Positions 29,024 through 38,444 of a DNA stretch of 64,000 nt are shown here, in pieces (the stretch's first letter is position 1; every line of letters begins with the position of its first letter). The notes beneath the pieces were generated by a model. It made no database searches. It was not told where the DNA came from and worked only from the letters and a program-made list of their open reading frames with translations. Origin of the DNA: Guyparkeria halophila (GTDB lineage Bacteria; Pseudomonadota; Gammaproteobacteria; Halothiobacillales; Halothiobacillaceae); NCBI RefSeq assembly GCF_034479635.1, contig NZ_CP140153.1, forward strand, positions 813,501-877,500, given 5' to 3'. The position numbers and the translations under genes were made by a program.

Positions 29024-29078
29024 GTCGTTCGTCGACGGCGTCCGACGGGTGTGGTTCGCGTCATCTCGCCGCCAATCG

Positions 29079-29486
29079 TCAATGACGACGAAGTCGCGCC
29101 AATAACCAACGCTGCAACATGCGGTTGCGCGACTGGCGTGCCCGGTTACACTCGGTGCGGTCGGCCTGCAGGCAGGAGGCCGGGTGACGCGGGTCGTGCA
29201 GTTCGGCCGAACGGGCGTCGAGGTAGATGCGCACCCGCAGGGTCACCGGGCGATGGTGGGAATCGAGCACCTCGTGGTCGGTGAACGCCATCTCGAGCGT
29301 GAACCGGCCCCGCTCGGTCACCCGCGCAACCACCGAGAACCCCAGGGTGAACTCGTCACCCGGAGTCAGGCGCCGTAGGTCGCCGAGCAGGCGGCGAATG
29401 AGGATATAGTTCTGCTCATAGAGATCCATCAACTGATCGAATGGATCGTGCTCGATGGAATGAGGAGTGCCGGTGTTGAGATTCAT
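29079..29486 (-). CDS. DUF1249 family protein (YqiB-like)
   Basis: The 135-residue protein matches DUF1249: FDQLMDLYEQNYILIRRLLGDL near the start, then FTLEMAFTDHEVLDSHHRPVTLRVRIYLDARSAE (motif core HHRPVTLRVRIYLDA). E. coli YqiB belongs here; the function is unknown. Its ATG lies in the palindrome CATG at 29484-29487 and overlaps the 5' end of the divergent transglycosylase gene. Confidence 0.85.
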   Translation of the reverse strand: MNLNTGTPHSIEHDPFDQLMDLYEQNYILIRRLLGDLRRLTPGDEFTLGFSVVARVTERGRFTLEMAFTDHEVLDSHHRPVTLRVRIYLDARSAELHDPRHPASCLQADRTECNRARQSRNRMLQRWLLARLRRH

Positions 29487-30180
29487 GACCGCCAGTGTAA
29501 GCAAGCGCCGCGCGAATAGGAATGCCGCCGGGCGGATGCCCGATCGTCGTTGGCTTCGACCGACGCCGGCCGCCTGGCCGTTGGCCGGCATCAGCGTGCT
29601 GGTCATGTGGCTGGCTGCCGGCAGTGCCGCGGCCGATGTCTACAAGTACCGCGATGCCCAGGGCGTGGTGCATCTGACCAACGTGCCGCAGCAGTCGGCC
29701 GACGAACCCTACGCGCTCTGGCGCAAGAGCGAGGCGACCAAGCCCAAGGGGTGGCAGGATGGCTACCGCGTCATGCCTCGCCTGGTGCATGACCGCTTCG
29801 TCGAGCCGGTCAACCGCTTCGCCGGCCTGTACGGTGTGGATCCGACCCTGATCCGCGCGGTCATCCATGCTGAGAGTGCCTTTCGACCGGAGGTGGTCTC
29901 CCCCAAGGGGGCTGGCGGGTTGATGCAACTGATGCCGGGCACCGCGGCGCGCTTCGATGTGGTCGATCGCTTCGATCCCGAGGACAACATCGCCGGCGGC
30001 GTGGCCTATCTCGCGCTGCTGCTCGAGATGTTCCAGGGGGACCGCGAGCTGGCCGTGGCGGCGTACAACGCCGGTGAGAATGCGGTCAAGCGCTACGGCG
30101 GCATTCCGCCGTACGAGGAAACGCGCACCTACGTCAAACGGGTCATGCAGTTGCAGGCGGCCTACGCCGGAGCGGGATGA
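29473..30180 (+). CDS. Lytic transglycosylase (SLT) with DUF4124 domain
   Basis: The protein has a signal peptide (AGISVLVMWLAAGSAAA), a DUF4124-like segment (DVYKYRDAQGVVHLTNVP) and a C-terminal SLT domain: IRAVIHAESAFRPEVVSPKG with the catalytic Glu, GLMQLMPGTAARF and AAYNAGENAV. It should cut peptidoglycan in the periplasm. GTG 29473 (235 residues) has TGAGGAG at a good distance; ATG 29485 is the other reasonable start. Either overlaps the divergent DUF1249 gene. Confidence 0.88.
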   Translation: MLRFMTASVSKRRANRNAAGRMPDRRWLRPTPAAWPLAGISVLVMWLAAGSAAADVYKYRDAQGVVHLTNVPQQSADEPYALWRKSEATKPKGWQDGYRVMPRLVHDRFVEPVNRFAGLYGVDPTLIRAVIHAESAFRPEVVSPKGAGGLMQLMPGTAARFDVVDRFDPEDNIAGGVAYLALLLEMFQGDRELAVAAYNAGENAVKRYGGIPPYEETRTYVKRVMQLQAAYAGAG

Positions 30181-30184
30181 GGCG

Positions 30185-30691
30185 ATGACGCCCGATGAAC
30201 GCCGCACGAGCCCGGATCTCGCGGTGGAGGAGGGAAGGCTGGCGGCGTTCCTGGCGCAGCAGTCGGCCTTGGTGCTGGCGGTGACCCCGGAGGGGGAAAG
30301 CCTGCCGGAGATCGGCACGCTGCCGTTCGTCCATCACGAAGACGCCTTGTGGGTGCTGGTCAGCGAGTTGGCCGCCCACACCCGGCCCCTGCTCGAACGG
30401 GGCGAGGCCCGTGTTGCCTTGCTGGCGGATCAGTCGGCCACCCGCAACCCCTTCGCCCGCGAACGCGCCCACTGGGCAGCGCGGGTCGAGGCCGTCGACC
30501 GCGAGGACGAGCGCTTTGCGGTCATCACGGCCGCCCTGCAAGAGGGCCACGGCAAGACGGTGGAGCTGCTGTGCGGGCTGGGTGATTTCCACCTGTTGGG
30601 TCTTCGTCCGGGGGCAGGCAGCTACGTCAACGGTTTCGGCCGTGCGTTCGAGCTCGACCGCTTCTCAATCGTCGCGCAACGGCGGGGCTAG
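30185..30691 (+). CDS. HugZ-like / pyridoxamine-phosphate-oxidase family protein
   Basis: The 168-residue protein has the FMN-binding split-barrel pattern of HugZ-type haem-utilisation proteins: LALVLAV-like strand, GTLPFVHHEDALWVLVSELAAHTRPL, ARVALLADQSATRNPFAR with the family's ARxTxxxxAxR-like motif, and a final FHLLGLRPGAGSYVNGFGRAF. It may bind or degrade haem. It starts 4 bases after the transglycosylase stop. Confidence 0.8.
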   Translation: MTPDERRTSPDLAVEEGRLAAFLAQQSALVLAVTPEGESLPEIGTLPFVHHEDALWVLVSELAAHTRPLLERGEARVALLADQSATRNPFARERAHWAARVEAVDREDERFAVITAALQEGHGKTVELLCGLGDFHLLGLRPGAGSYVNGFGRAFELDRFSIVAQRRG

Positions 30692-30693
30692 CC

Positions 30694-31701
30694 TCAGCGC
30701 AGCAACTCGATCGCCTCGTCGATCACGCTCGGATCGTCGGCGCGCCGGGGCGACTGCTCGCTCAGGTGGCGGCGGTAGGCGCGGGCGCCGGGGCGGCCCT
30801 GAAAGAGGGTCAATATCGGCTTGATCAGGGTGGGTAGGCGTGTGCCGCGGGCGATCTGGGCCGCCGCGTAGTCTCGATACGCCAGCAGGGCGGTCAGCCG
30901 GTTGGCGGACTGTTCGCCATCGAACAGGGCCGCATCGATGTCGGCCAGCAGGCCGACGTTCTGGTAGGCCGCTCGGCCCACCATCACGCCATCAACCTCG
31001 TCCAGTGCGCCCTGCATCGACTCGACGGTGGTCAGCCCGCCGTTGAGCACCACGGTCAGATCCGGTCGCTCCCGCTTGAGCCGCGTGGCGAACTCGGGAC
31101 GCAGCGGCGGCACGTCGCGATTCTGCTTGGGCGACAGCCCCTTCAGCCAGGCCTTGCGACTGTGGACGATGAACACCTCGGCCCCACCTTGTTCGGCAAC
31201 GATGTCGACGAATTCGCGGAATTCATCAAAGGTTTCCTGGTGATCGATACCGATGCGGCTCTTGACCGTCACCGGCACGTCGACCGCCGCGCGCATGGCG
31301 GCAATGCACTCGGCCACGAGCGTCGGTTGCGCCATCAGGCAGGCGCCAAACGCCCCGTTCTGCACCCGGTCGCTGGGACAGCCGACATTGAGATTGATCT
31401 CGTCGTAGCCCCAGTCGGCGCCGATCCGTGCCGATTCGGCCAGCGCCTGGGGATCGGAACCACCCAGTTGCAGCGCGACCGGGTGCTCGGCGTCATCGAA
31501 GCGCAGATGACGTTCGACGTCGCCGTGTAGCAACGCCCCAGTGGTCACCATTTCAGTGTACAGCCGGGCATGGCCGCTCAGCTGGCGGGCAAGGAAACGG
31601 TAATGCCGATCCGTCCAGTCGAGCATGGGCGCCACGCAGAACCGCCACGGGCTGGGCGACTGCGTTGCGGTACTGGCGGTAGGGTGGATCGAATCGGTCA
31701 T
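30694..31701 (-). CDS. dusA: tRNA-dihydrouridine(20/20a) synthase DusA
   Basis: The 335-residue flavoenzyme reduces U20/U20a in the tRNA D-loop. Marks are FCVAPMLDWTDRHYRFLAR at the start (the DusA form of the FMN motif), NVGCPSDRVQNGAFGACLM with the catalytic Cys, and VLNGGLTTVESM. ATG 31701 begins MTDSIHPTAST. It converges on the HugZ-like gene with only 2 bases between stops. Confidence 0.95.
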   Translation of the reverse strand: MTDSIHPTASTATQSPSPWRFCVAPMLDWTDRHYRFLARQLSGHARLYTEMVTTGALLHGDVERHLRFDDAEHPVALQLGGSDPQALAESARIGADWGYDEINLNVGCPSDRVQNGAFGACLMAQPTLVAECIAAMRAAVDVPVTVKSRIGIDHQETFDEFREFVDIVAEQGGAEVFIVHSRKAWLKGLSPKQNRDVPPLRPEFATRLKRERPDLTVVLNGGLTTVESMQGALDEVDGVMVGRAAYQNVGLLADIDAALFDGEQSANRLTALLAYRDYAAAQIARGTRLPTLIKPILTLFQGRPGARAYRRHLSEQSPRRADDPSVIDEAIELLR

Positions 31702-31754
31702 GGCGGCGCAGGCTCTTTCAGGGAGCGGCATTGTAGCGGTGGAGGCGCCAGACG

Positions 31755-32483
31755 TCAGGGCAGCAGGGCCTTGATGATGGCGCTTACGCCCGCGATCGCC
31801 GCGATGCCGAGGATGATCGGACGCAGGGCGCCGAACGGGATGCGGTTGATCAGGTGTCCCGAGGCGATAAACCCGATCAGGGTGCCCGGCAGCATGGCGG
31901 CGAACAGCCACCACTCGCGCGTGGCAATAAAGCCGCTGAAGAACAGGGCCACGGCACTGGCTAGGCTCGCGAACAGGAAGAAGGCCGACAGATTGGCCCG
32001 CACCAAAGGGCCTTGTTCGTTTTGGTAGATCAGGGCGATCGGCGGGCCGCCCACCGCGGTGATGGTGCCCATGTAGCCTGACGCGGCGCCGGCGATCACG
32101 CTATTGCGCGGGTTGAGGGCCGGGTGGATGCCGATCACGCTCAGGAAAACGGCCAGCAGGATCAGGATGCCGAAGGCCAGCTCGAAGCCGCGCGCCGTGA
32201 GCAGCGCCAGGGTCGCGACGGCGAGCAGGGTACCGACGATATCGCCGCCGATGGCGAATCGCACCGGGCGAAAGCTCAGGCTCGAGCGGCTGCGCCACAG
32301 GATCAGGACGGTCAGTAGCACGGCATTGAGGATCAGCGGGCCGGGCAGAAACAACGGGCTGATCAGAAAGAGCAGTGGCGCCGACAGGGTGCCAATGCCG
32401 TAGCCGGCCAACCCCTGCAGGAAGGCGCCGGCGAAAATGGCGAGGTTGGCCAGCAGCAACTGAAGAAAGGTGATGTCGTCCAC
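31755..32483 (-). CDS. Sulfite exporter TauE/SafE family permease
   Basis: The 242-residue protein has about eight hydrophobic helices and the TauE/SafE layout: FLQGLAGYGIGTLSAPLL near the start and GAASGYMGTITAVGGPPIALIYQ in the middle. Members export sulfite, sulfoacetate or similar anions; the substrate here is not determined. GTG 32483 (MDDITFLQLLL) has CGAGG upstream and is preferred to a TTG four codons earlier. Confidence 0.88.
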   Translation of the reverse strand: MDDITFLQLLLANLAIFAGAFLQGLAGYGIGTLSAPLLFLISPLFLPGPLILNAVLLTVLILWRSRSSLSFRPVRFAIGGDIVGTLLAVATLALLTARGFELAFGILILLAVFLSVIGIHPALNPRNSVIAGAASGYMGTITAVGGPPIALIYQNEQGPLVRANLSAFFLFASLASAVALFFSGFIATREWWLFAAMLPGTLIGFIASGHLINRIPFGALRPIILGIAAIAGVSAIIKALLP

Positions 32484-32497
32484 GGGACCTCGCAACG

Positions 32498-32521
32498 AAA
32501 AATCCCCGGCGGGGCCGGGGA
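32498..32521 (-). terminator. Terminator of the YjfB-like gene
   Basis: Read on the minus strand, ATCCCCGG and CCGGGGAT flank a short loop and are followed by TTTTTCG. It lies between the YjfB-like gene and the TauE-like gene. Confidence 0.75.
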
Positions 32522-32572
32522 TGACGGAACCGTTGGGCTACCGCTCACGCGACGGCGCCAAGGTGGGATGGA

Positions 32573-32788
32573 TCAGGCGAAGGTGTTGATCTGACCGCCG
32601 ACCGGACCGTTGCTGGTCGCGGTGCTGGACTGACCGCCACTGTCACCGATTGAATCGATCAGCGGCGCCATCGCCTGCTCCTGCGTCTCCATCGCCTGTT
32701 TCTGTACGCGTACACCCACTTCCTGTGCCAGCTGTGCGTTCGCCATGGCAGTTTGCATGCTGCCTGCGGCGGATACCGAGTCGGCCAT
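32573..32788 (-). CDS. Putative motility protein, YjfB-like
   Basis: The 71-residue protein resembles the YjfB/putative motility protein family: a short SMQTAMANAQLAQEVGVRVQ helix, then KQAMETQEQAMAPLIDSI, and a flexible Ser/Gly tail. Family members are linked with flagellar gene sets but have no defined function. ATG 32788 has GGAGGAGG upstream. It is divergent from a chemoreceptor gene with a sigma-28 promoter, which supports a motility link. Confidence 0.7.
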   Translation of the reverse strand: MADSVSAAGSMQTAMANAQLAQEVGVRVQKQAMETQEQAMAPLIDSIGDSGGQSSTATSNGPVGGQINTFA

Positions 32789-32947
32789 GATGCCTCCTCC
32801 GTCGAAACGTGTGTTTATGGGCCTATCACCAGTTGTGAGCACGCCCCGCCCACGAACAGTGTACGCTGCTCCGTCTTCGAATTCACCCTCGCTGTAATGG
32901 CATGCTGGCGCCGTTTTATAAGGGTTTGCTTATTTGCATGGGTAGGC

Positions 32948-32974
32948 TAAAGGTTTACCTGCCTCGGCCGAAAA
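32948..32974 (+). promoter_or_regulatory. Sigma-28 (FliA) promoter of the chemoreceptor gene
   Basis: TAAA, 15 bases, then GCCGAAAA matches the flagellar sigma-28 consensus TAAA-N15-GCCGATAA at 11 of 12 positions. It lies 47 bases before the chemoreceptor ATG. Confidence 0.85.
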
Positions 32975-33021
32975 GGCGCATGAAACGACATTTCGCAAGT
33001 CATCGGTTTCAAGGAGTGCTA

Positions 33022-34644
33022 ATGAACCGGCTGAATAACACCACCAAGATCCTCCTGGCGTTCGCCGTGTCCGCCTTGCTGTTCATCGGGGCACTCGGCT
33101 ATGCGCTGATCCAGATGGATTCCATCTCCGAGCAGTATCTGCAGGTTCAGCATCAGGACAACGCCCGCGTCGGGGCGCTGCAGGACATCATGAGCAACGG
33201 CCTTCTGGGTGGTGTGGCGACGCGCAACAAGGTGTTTCGTCCCAACCTCGAGGCGGCGATCAAGGTCACCGGCAAGACCGACGAGGTCGTGCGTGCCGCC
33301 TTGGCCGAGGCCCGCTCGTTGACCTCGCCGGACCACACCGAGGCCCAGGGGCTGATGGATGACATCGAGGCGCGTTGGGAGCGGGTCATGGCCGCCCGCC
33401 TAGCGGTGTTCGACCAGGTCAATGCCGGCAACATCGAGCGTGCCCAGCAGATCCTGGTGCAGGACGAGCACCCGGACTGGCAGCAGATCCGCAAGAACAT
33501 CCAGTCGCTGATCGCCACCGCCAAGGAGCGTGAGGACGCGCGCACCGAGGCGGCCGAGGAGCACATGCTCGAGGCGCGTGCGGCCACGCTGGTGATCGGT
33601 GCGGTAGCGCTGGGCGTGGGTATCTTCCTGCTGGTGCTGGTGATGGCGAACTTCACCCGACGTATCCACCATGTCATCCATGCAATGGAGGACATTGCCG
33701 AGGGCGAGGGCGATCTCACGCGGCGCCTGCCGGTGACCGGCAATGACGAGTTCGCCAAGCTCTCGCGGGGCTTCAACCGTTTCGTCGAGCGTATCCATGA
33801 CCTCGTTCACGAGATCACCGACTCCACCGGTCAGCTCGCCGCCTCGGCCGAGGAGATGTCGATGATCACCCAGCAGTCGCGCGCGAGCACCCACGAGCAG
33901 AACGAGCAGACCCAGATGGTGGCCTCGGCGATCGAGGAACTCACCGCCACCACCCGCGAGATTGCCGAGAACACCAACCAGACGGCCAGTGCCTCCAACG
34001 AGACCGAGGAGGTCACGCACAACGGCCAGCAGGCGCTCAAGCGCTCGATGGATACCGTCCACGAACTGATGGGCTCGATGCGCAATACCGCCGAATCGAT
34101 CGGTGAGCTCGAGTCGCAGACCAAGGACATCGGCAAGGTGCTCGACGTGATCCAGGGTGTGGCCGAGCAGACCAACCTGTTGGCACTGAACGCCGCGATC
34201 GAGGCGGCCCGCGCGGGCGAACAGGGCCGGGGCTTCGCGGTGGTCGCCGAAGAAGTCCGCAACCTCGCCAGTCGCACGCAGCAGTCGACCGAGGAGATCA
34301 AGGGCATCATCGACGGCCTGCGCGATCGGGCGCATCGAACGGTCGAGGCGATGGAAGTCAGCCAGTCACAGGGCGAGGCCACGCTGGAGGCGGTCAACGA
34401 GACCGACGAATCGCTGGATGCGGTGGTGCGCCACGTCAACCACATCAACGAGATGACCATGCAGATCGCCACCGCCGCCGAGGAGCAGTCGGCCACGGTC
34501 GAGGAGGTCAATCGCAACCTCGAGCGCATCCGCGCCAAGAGCGAGGAGCTCGACGACGCCTCGAAGCAGGTATCGACCGCGGGCGGCGATCTCACCCGGT
34601 TGTCAGCCAACCTCGATGGCCTGGTCAATCGCTTCAAGACCTGA
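33022..34644 (+). CDS. Methyl-accepting chemotaxis protein
   Basis: The 540-residue chemoreceptor has a membrane helix at about 8-30, a four-helix-bundle periplasmic domain, a second helix at about 190-212, a HAMP domain ([26 protein letters not shown] part) and a cytoplasmic signalling domain. The hairpin tip is [20 protein letters not shown] and [20 protein letters not shown]. No C-terminal NWETF pentapeptide is present, so CheR tethering is not expected. AAGGAG precedes the ATG. It is separated from the main chemotaxis cluster by 24 kb but shares the sigma-28 promoter type. The ligand is unknown. Confidence 0.96.
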   Translation: MNRLNNTTKILLAFAVSALLFIGALGYALIQMDSISEQYLQVQHQDNARVGALQDIMSNGLLGGVATRNKVFRPNLEAAIKVTGKTDEVVRAALAEARSLTSPDHTEAQGLMDDIEARWERVMAARLAVFDQVNAGNIERAQQILVQDEHPDWQQIRKNIQSLIATAKEREDARTEAAEEHMLEARAATLVIGAVALGVGIFLLVLVMANFTRRIHHVIHAMEDIAEGEGDLTRRLPVTGNDEFAKLSRGFNRFVERIHDLVHEITDSTGQLAASAEEMSMITQQSRASTHEQNEQTQMVASAIEELTATTREIAENTNQTASASNETEEVTHNGQQALKRSMDTVHELMGSMRNTAESIGELESQTKDIGKVLDVIQGVAEQTNLLALNAAIEAARAGEQGRGFAVVAEEVRNLASRTQQSTEEIKGIIDGLRDRAHRTVEAMEVSQSQGEATLEAVNETDESLDAVVRHVNHINEMTMQIATAAEEQSATVEEVNRNLERIRAKSEELDDASKQVSTAGGDLTRLSANLDGLVNRFKT

Positions 34645-34669
34645 GGCGATATCGCGTGACCCACGAACG

Positions 34670-34696
34670 AAGGCCGGCAATGTTGCCGGCCTTTTT
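34670..34696 (+). terminator. Terminator of the chemoreceptor gene
   Basis: AAGGCCGGCAA and TTGCCGGCCTT form a long stem ending in a T run, 26 bases after the stop. The symmetry may also serve the convergent CDF gene. Confidence 0.85.
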
Positions 34697-34747
34697 ACGT
34701 TGCCACCTTCGCGCCGTTGAGGGTTGCCGTGGCGTGTGTATTGCCCG

Positions 34748-35776
34748 TCAGAGAGGGCCGCGGCTCAGGCGTCGTACCAATGGCAGGCGTCGCCAGAAGC
34801 TGGGACGGGTATCGGTCAGATCCCGACAGGTCTCGCACTGGCCGGCACGGGGGCGTCGGGCGGTGAGCGGTTCGATCCGCGTCGGCGATGGTCCGCGACC
34901 CGGCTCCCAGGCGGAGAGCGGTTCCTCGTGGATCATCACGTCGGCACCGGGGAAGGTGCGCAGCAGCTTGGCCTCGATCTCGTCGCCGATCTGGTGGGCG
35001 CGATTGAGATCGATGTGATTGTCGAGATACAGATACAGCTGGATGATCATCGTCTGCCCGGCCAGGCGGGTGCGGATCTGATCGACCGCGTGGACGGAGG
35101 GATGCGCCGTGGCGATTTGGGCAATGCGCATCTCGGTGCCGTCGAGCACCTCGCGGTCCATCAGGTGATCGAGGGCTTCCCGGCCCACCTTGGAGGCACT
35201 GTAGAGCACGAAGATACCCACCAGGGCGCCGAAGATCGGATCGATCCAGTTCAGGCCATAACCGGCGAGGATCAGCACGGCGATGGTCGAGGCATTGACC
35301 AGAAAGTCCATGCTGTAGTGCGAGGCGTCGGCCTTGATCGCCGGCGAGCGCGTCTTGATGATCACGTAGCGTTGGAAGGTGATCAGGGCGAGCGTCGCCA
35401 CCATCGAGAAGATCATCACCGCCACGCCCCAGTTCACCGCATCGATCTCCTGCGGGCGAATCAGGCGCTGTAGTGCCTCGATCAGCAGGAACACGCCCGA
35501 GCCGGCGATGAAGGTCGCCTGGGCCAGGGCGGCCAGTGGCTCGGCCTTGCCGTGCCCGTAGCGATGGTCCTCGTCGGGCGGTTGCAGCGCGATGCGTACC
35601 GCCACCAGCGTGACCAGCGAGGCCAGCAGGTCCATGGTCGAATCGATCAACGAGGCGAGCATGCTGACCGAGTTGGTGGTGATGCTCGCCGCGAGCTTGA
35701 GCGCGATCAGCGTCAGGGCCAGCGTCACCGAGGCGGTGGTGACCATGCGCAGCAGTTTGGCGTGGGGATTGTGCAT
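34748..35776 (-). CDS. Cation diffusion facilitator (FieF-like)
   Basis: The 342-residue protein has about six membrane helices and a C-terminal cytoplasmic domain, as in FieF/YiiP (Zn2+/Fe2+/H+ antiport). Metal-site segments are SLIDSTMDLLASL, DEDHRYGHGKAEPLAALAQ and HYSMDFLVN. After the usual end it carries a roughly 50-residue Arg/Pro-rich tail with a C-x2-C pair (RAGQCETCRDL). ATG 35776 is the likely start; a longer frame to 35854 lacks family similarity. Confidence 0.9.
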   Translation of the reverse strand: MHNPHAKLLRMVTTASVTLALTLIALKLAASITTNSVSMLASLIDSTMDLLASLVTLVAVRIALQPPDEDHRYGHGKAEPLAALAQATFIAGSGVFLLIEALQRLIRPQEIDAVNWGVAVMIFSMVATLALITFQRYVIIKTRSPAIKADASHYSMDFLVNASTIAVLILAGYGLNWIDPIFGALVGIFVLYSASKVGREALDHLMDREVLDGTEMRIAQIATAHPSVHAVDQIRTRLAGQTMIIQLYLYLDNHIDLNRAHQIGDEIEAKLLRTFPGADVMIHEEPLSAWEPGRGPSPTRIEPLTARRPRAGQCETCRDLTDTRPSFWRRLPLVRRLSRGPL

Positions 35777-35967
35777 GGGTTGATCGTCGCCTTGTCGGAT
35801 CGCTGTCGGGCTTCGGTTTCCCACACGGGGGCTTGCCGCTGAAAAGTTAGGCAAGACTAATACCGAACCGGATTGGTCCCATTTTACTGCACTCCGTGTC
35901 CGGCCGCCAGTCCAGCCAGGGCCACACGGTTTGCAGCCCGCTGGAACTGCGCGGTGACGGGCAGGGC

Positions 35968-35996
35968 TTGGGTGGGATAGGTGGCTCGTCTACCAT
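35968..35996 (+). promoter_or_regulatory. Possible promoter of ycjX
   Basis: TTGGGT and TACCAT are spaced by 17 bases, placing initiation just before the ycjX start region. The match is modest. Confidence 0.3.
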
Positions 35997-36031
35997 CGTC
36001 ATACCCTTCGCTTGCCGGAATGTCCCCGCCC

Positions 36032-37369
36032 ATGGCCCACGATACGACCTCTTCGTTACTCGCCGGTTGCCCGGTCACGCGTGTCGGGATCACCGGCCTG
36101 TCCGGTGCCGGCAAGTCGACCCTGATCACGGCCATCATCAATCACCTGGAGAATGCCCGGCGCGGCGCGCTGTCGGAGCAATCCGGCCTGGCCGCCCTTC
36201 GCCACGGCCGCTGGCATCGCGAGATCGAGCGTGCCTTCGATTACGACCATGCCCTGACCGCGCTGACCGGCCAGCCTCCGAGCTGGCCCGAATCCACCCG
36301 CGACTGGTCGATTGCCCGCCTGACGCTGGATTACGACCGGCGCTGGTATTCGTTGCGGCCACGGCGTCGCTGCCTGGAGCTGTTCGACTACCCGGGCGAA
36401 TGGCTGCTCGACCTGTCCCTGCTCGACTGGTCGTTCGCCGAGTACAGCGCCCACTGGCGCGACTGGCTGGCGCGCAGCCCGCGCCGGGAGATCGAGCCGG
36501 GGCTGCTCGAGGAATTGCAGGCAATCGACCCCGCAGCGCCGCTCGAGCCCGAGCGATTGGAGGCATTGGCCGGGCGCTGGTCGGTGATGCTGGCCGACAG
36601 TCGCCTGCCGCCGCATCGGCTGTCGCGCAACCTGCCGGGTCGCTGGTTGATGCCGGGTGAGGGCTTCGATCCGGATGCCATGCCGTTCCTGCCCCTGCCG
36701 GCCGTCGCGACCGGGGCGTCGGATAACTACCCCGAGGGTTCCTGGGGCGAGGTCTGCCAGCGTCACTTCAGCTACTACCGCGACCGGATCGCACGGCCGT
36801 TCTTCGAATCCCACTTCGGTCGACTGGATGCGCAGGTGATCCTGGTCGACCTGCTCGGCGCGTTGCGCAGTGGCCGGGCGGCACTGGCCGACATGCGCGC
36901 GGCGCTCGAGTCGATCCTCGAGCCGTTTCGCTACCGCGACGGGCACTGGCTGGGCAACCTGTTTAGCCGCCGCATTCGCCGGGTGGCGATCGTCGCCACC
37001 CAGATCGATCACCTGCTGCCCGCCGATCAGGCCCGCCTGAGCCGCCTGCTCGACAGTTACCTGTTCGAGTTGACCCAGCGGCTGGCCGGCAAGGACATCG
37101 AGCTGCGCCTGTTCGCCGTCTCGGCGGTGACCGCCGCCCAGCCGCGGGAGGATGCCCGCGGCCGTCCCATGTTGGTGGGTATTGAAAAGAGCTCGCGGGA
37201 GAAGATCGCCTTCACCCCGCCGACCATCCCCGAGCAGATGCCGCATGACCTGGAGCTGGCCATCGATGACCTGCCCACGCTGGCCCCGCCCGCCGGGCTG
37301 GACCGGGCCCGAGCCTTTCCCGGCCGGCGCGTCGACGCCCTGCTCGACTTCCTGATCGGCGAGTCCTGA
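36032..37369 (+). CDS. ycjX: YcjX family P-loop protein (DUF463)
   Basis: The roughly 445-residue protein has a P-loop GLSGAGKST soon after its N-terminus and the DUF463 blocks LELFDYPGEWLLDLSLL, RYRDGHWLGNLF-like and VAIVATQIDHLLPADQARL. E. coli YcjX is a GTP-binding protein encoded next to the phage-shock genes and ycjF. ATG 36020 and GTG 35981 are alternative starts, and none has a strong ribosome binding site. ycjF follows after 61 bases, but no pspABC genes are nearby. Confidence 0.92.
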   Translation: MAHDTTSSLLAGCPVTRVGITGLSGAGKSTLITAIINHLENARRGALSEQSGLAALRHGRWHREIERAFDYDHALTALTGQPPSWPESTRDWSIARLTLDYDRRWYSLRPRRRCLELFDYPGEWLLDLSLLDWSFAEYSAHWRDWLARSPRREIEPGLLEELQAIDPAAPLEPERLEALAGRWSVMLADSRLPPHRLSRNLPGRWLMPGEGFDPDAMPFLPLPAVATGASDNYPEGSWGEVCQRHFSYYRDRIARPFFESHFGRLDAQVILVDLLGALRSGRAALADMRAALESILEPFRYRDGHWLGNLFSRRIRRVAIVATQIDHLLPADQARLSRLLDSYLFELTQRLAGKDIELRLFAVSAVTAAQPREDARGRPMLVGIEKSSREKIAFTPPTIPEQMPHDLELAIDDLPTLAPPAGLDRARAFPGRRVDALLDFLIGES

Positions 37370-37430
37370 GCCCCGATGGATGAACCCACAATGAACCCAT
37401 GCCGTCACAAGACACCTTCCGGAGCCTTCA

Positions 37431-38417
37431 ATGAGCGATGAGCAACCGCCGCGAGGGGGTCACCTGGCCACTCGCATCCACGCGCAAGGCGCCTCGGTGC
37501 CGGACGTCGATACCGAGGCGCTTTACGACGAGGAGTCGGTCGAGCAGATGGCCGACCTGCTCGAACCCCGGCGGGGCTTTCCCTGGGTGGCGACCCTGCT
37601 GGGCGTGGTGGCGGTCACCTGGCTCACCATCAACTGGCTGCAGGCCATCTGGTGGGCGCACGCCACGCATCCGGCACTGGGCTGGGCGATCTTCGCCATT
37701 GGGGTGGGCGTCGGCGGCGCTGGCCTGGCGCTGGCCTGGCGGGCCTGGCGCCAGCGCCACCAGATCGATGCCATCACCCGGCTGAATCGACGACTGGCAG
37801 AGGCCGAACGCGAGGGCGAGATGGGCGAGTCGGTGGTCGAGCTGCGTGAGGCGGCCGAGCACCTGCTCGCCGACAACCCGCAGCGCCGGACCTTCGAGGA
37901 AGCCCTGCTGGGCATCGATGCCGGCAGTCACGCCACCGAGCTGGTGGTGGCGCTCGAGCGCGGTTATGCCGACCAGGATGCCCGGGCACGGGCGCTGATC
38001 CATCGCGAGGTGGTGCGTACCGGCCTGTTCATCGCCGCCAGCCCCTATCCCGCGCTCGATCTGTTGCTGGTGGCCTGGCGCAATGCGCGCATGGTCAATG
38101 CCATCGCCCGCATCTACGGGCTGACGCTCTCGTTCCCGGCGCGCTGGCGCCTGTACCGGATGATCCTGCAGAACATGGCCTTTGCCTCGGCCACCGAGAC
38201 CGTGCTCGATTCGGCCAGCGAGGGTTGGGCATCCAACCTGATGGTCAACCTCGGCGCTCGCGCCGGGCAGGGCGTGGCCGTGGCGTTGTATTCGCTGCGC
38301 ATCGGTCGCCAGGCCATGCGTGCCTCACGCATCGCCCCGGAGCACAAGCCGCTGGTCGACCGCAACCTGGCGAAACTGATCCTCGGTGCGATCCGCGAGC
38401 GATCGTCGTCCCGATAG
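37431..38417 (+). CDS. ycjF: YcjF family membrane protein (DUF697, TIGR01620)
   Basis: The 328-residue protein has two close membrane helices at about 57-110 (WVATLLGVVAVTWLTINWL and AIFAIGVGVGGAGLALAW), a charged coiled region, and a C-terminal DUF697 part (LIHREVVRTGLFIAASPYPALDLLLVAWRN core). It is the usual partner of YcjX. Function in envelope stress is suspected in E. coli but not defined. Confidence 0.9.
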   Translation: MSDEQPPRGGHLATRIHAQGASVPDVDTEALYDEESVEQMADLLEPRRGFPWVATLLGVVAVTWLTINWLQAIWWAHATHPALGWAIFAIGVGVGGAGLALAWRAWRQRHQIDAITRLNRRLAEAEREGEMGESVVELREAAEHLLADNPQRRTFEEALLGIDAGSHATELVVALERGYADQDARARALIHREVVRTGLFIAASPYPALDLLLVAWRNARMVNAIARIYGLTLSFPARWRLYRMILQNMAFASATETVLDSASEGWASNLMVNLGARAGQGVAVALYSLRIGRQAMRASRIAPEHKPLVDRNLAKLILGAIRERSSSR

Positions 38418-38444
38418 CCGGCAATCATGGGGGAGGGGGTGGGC

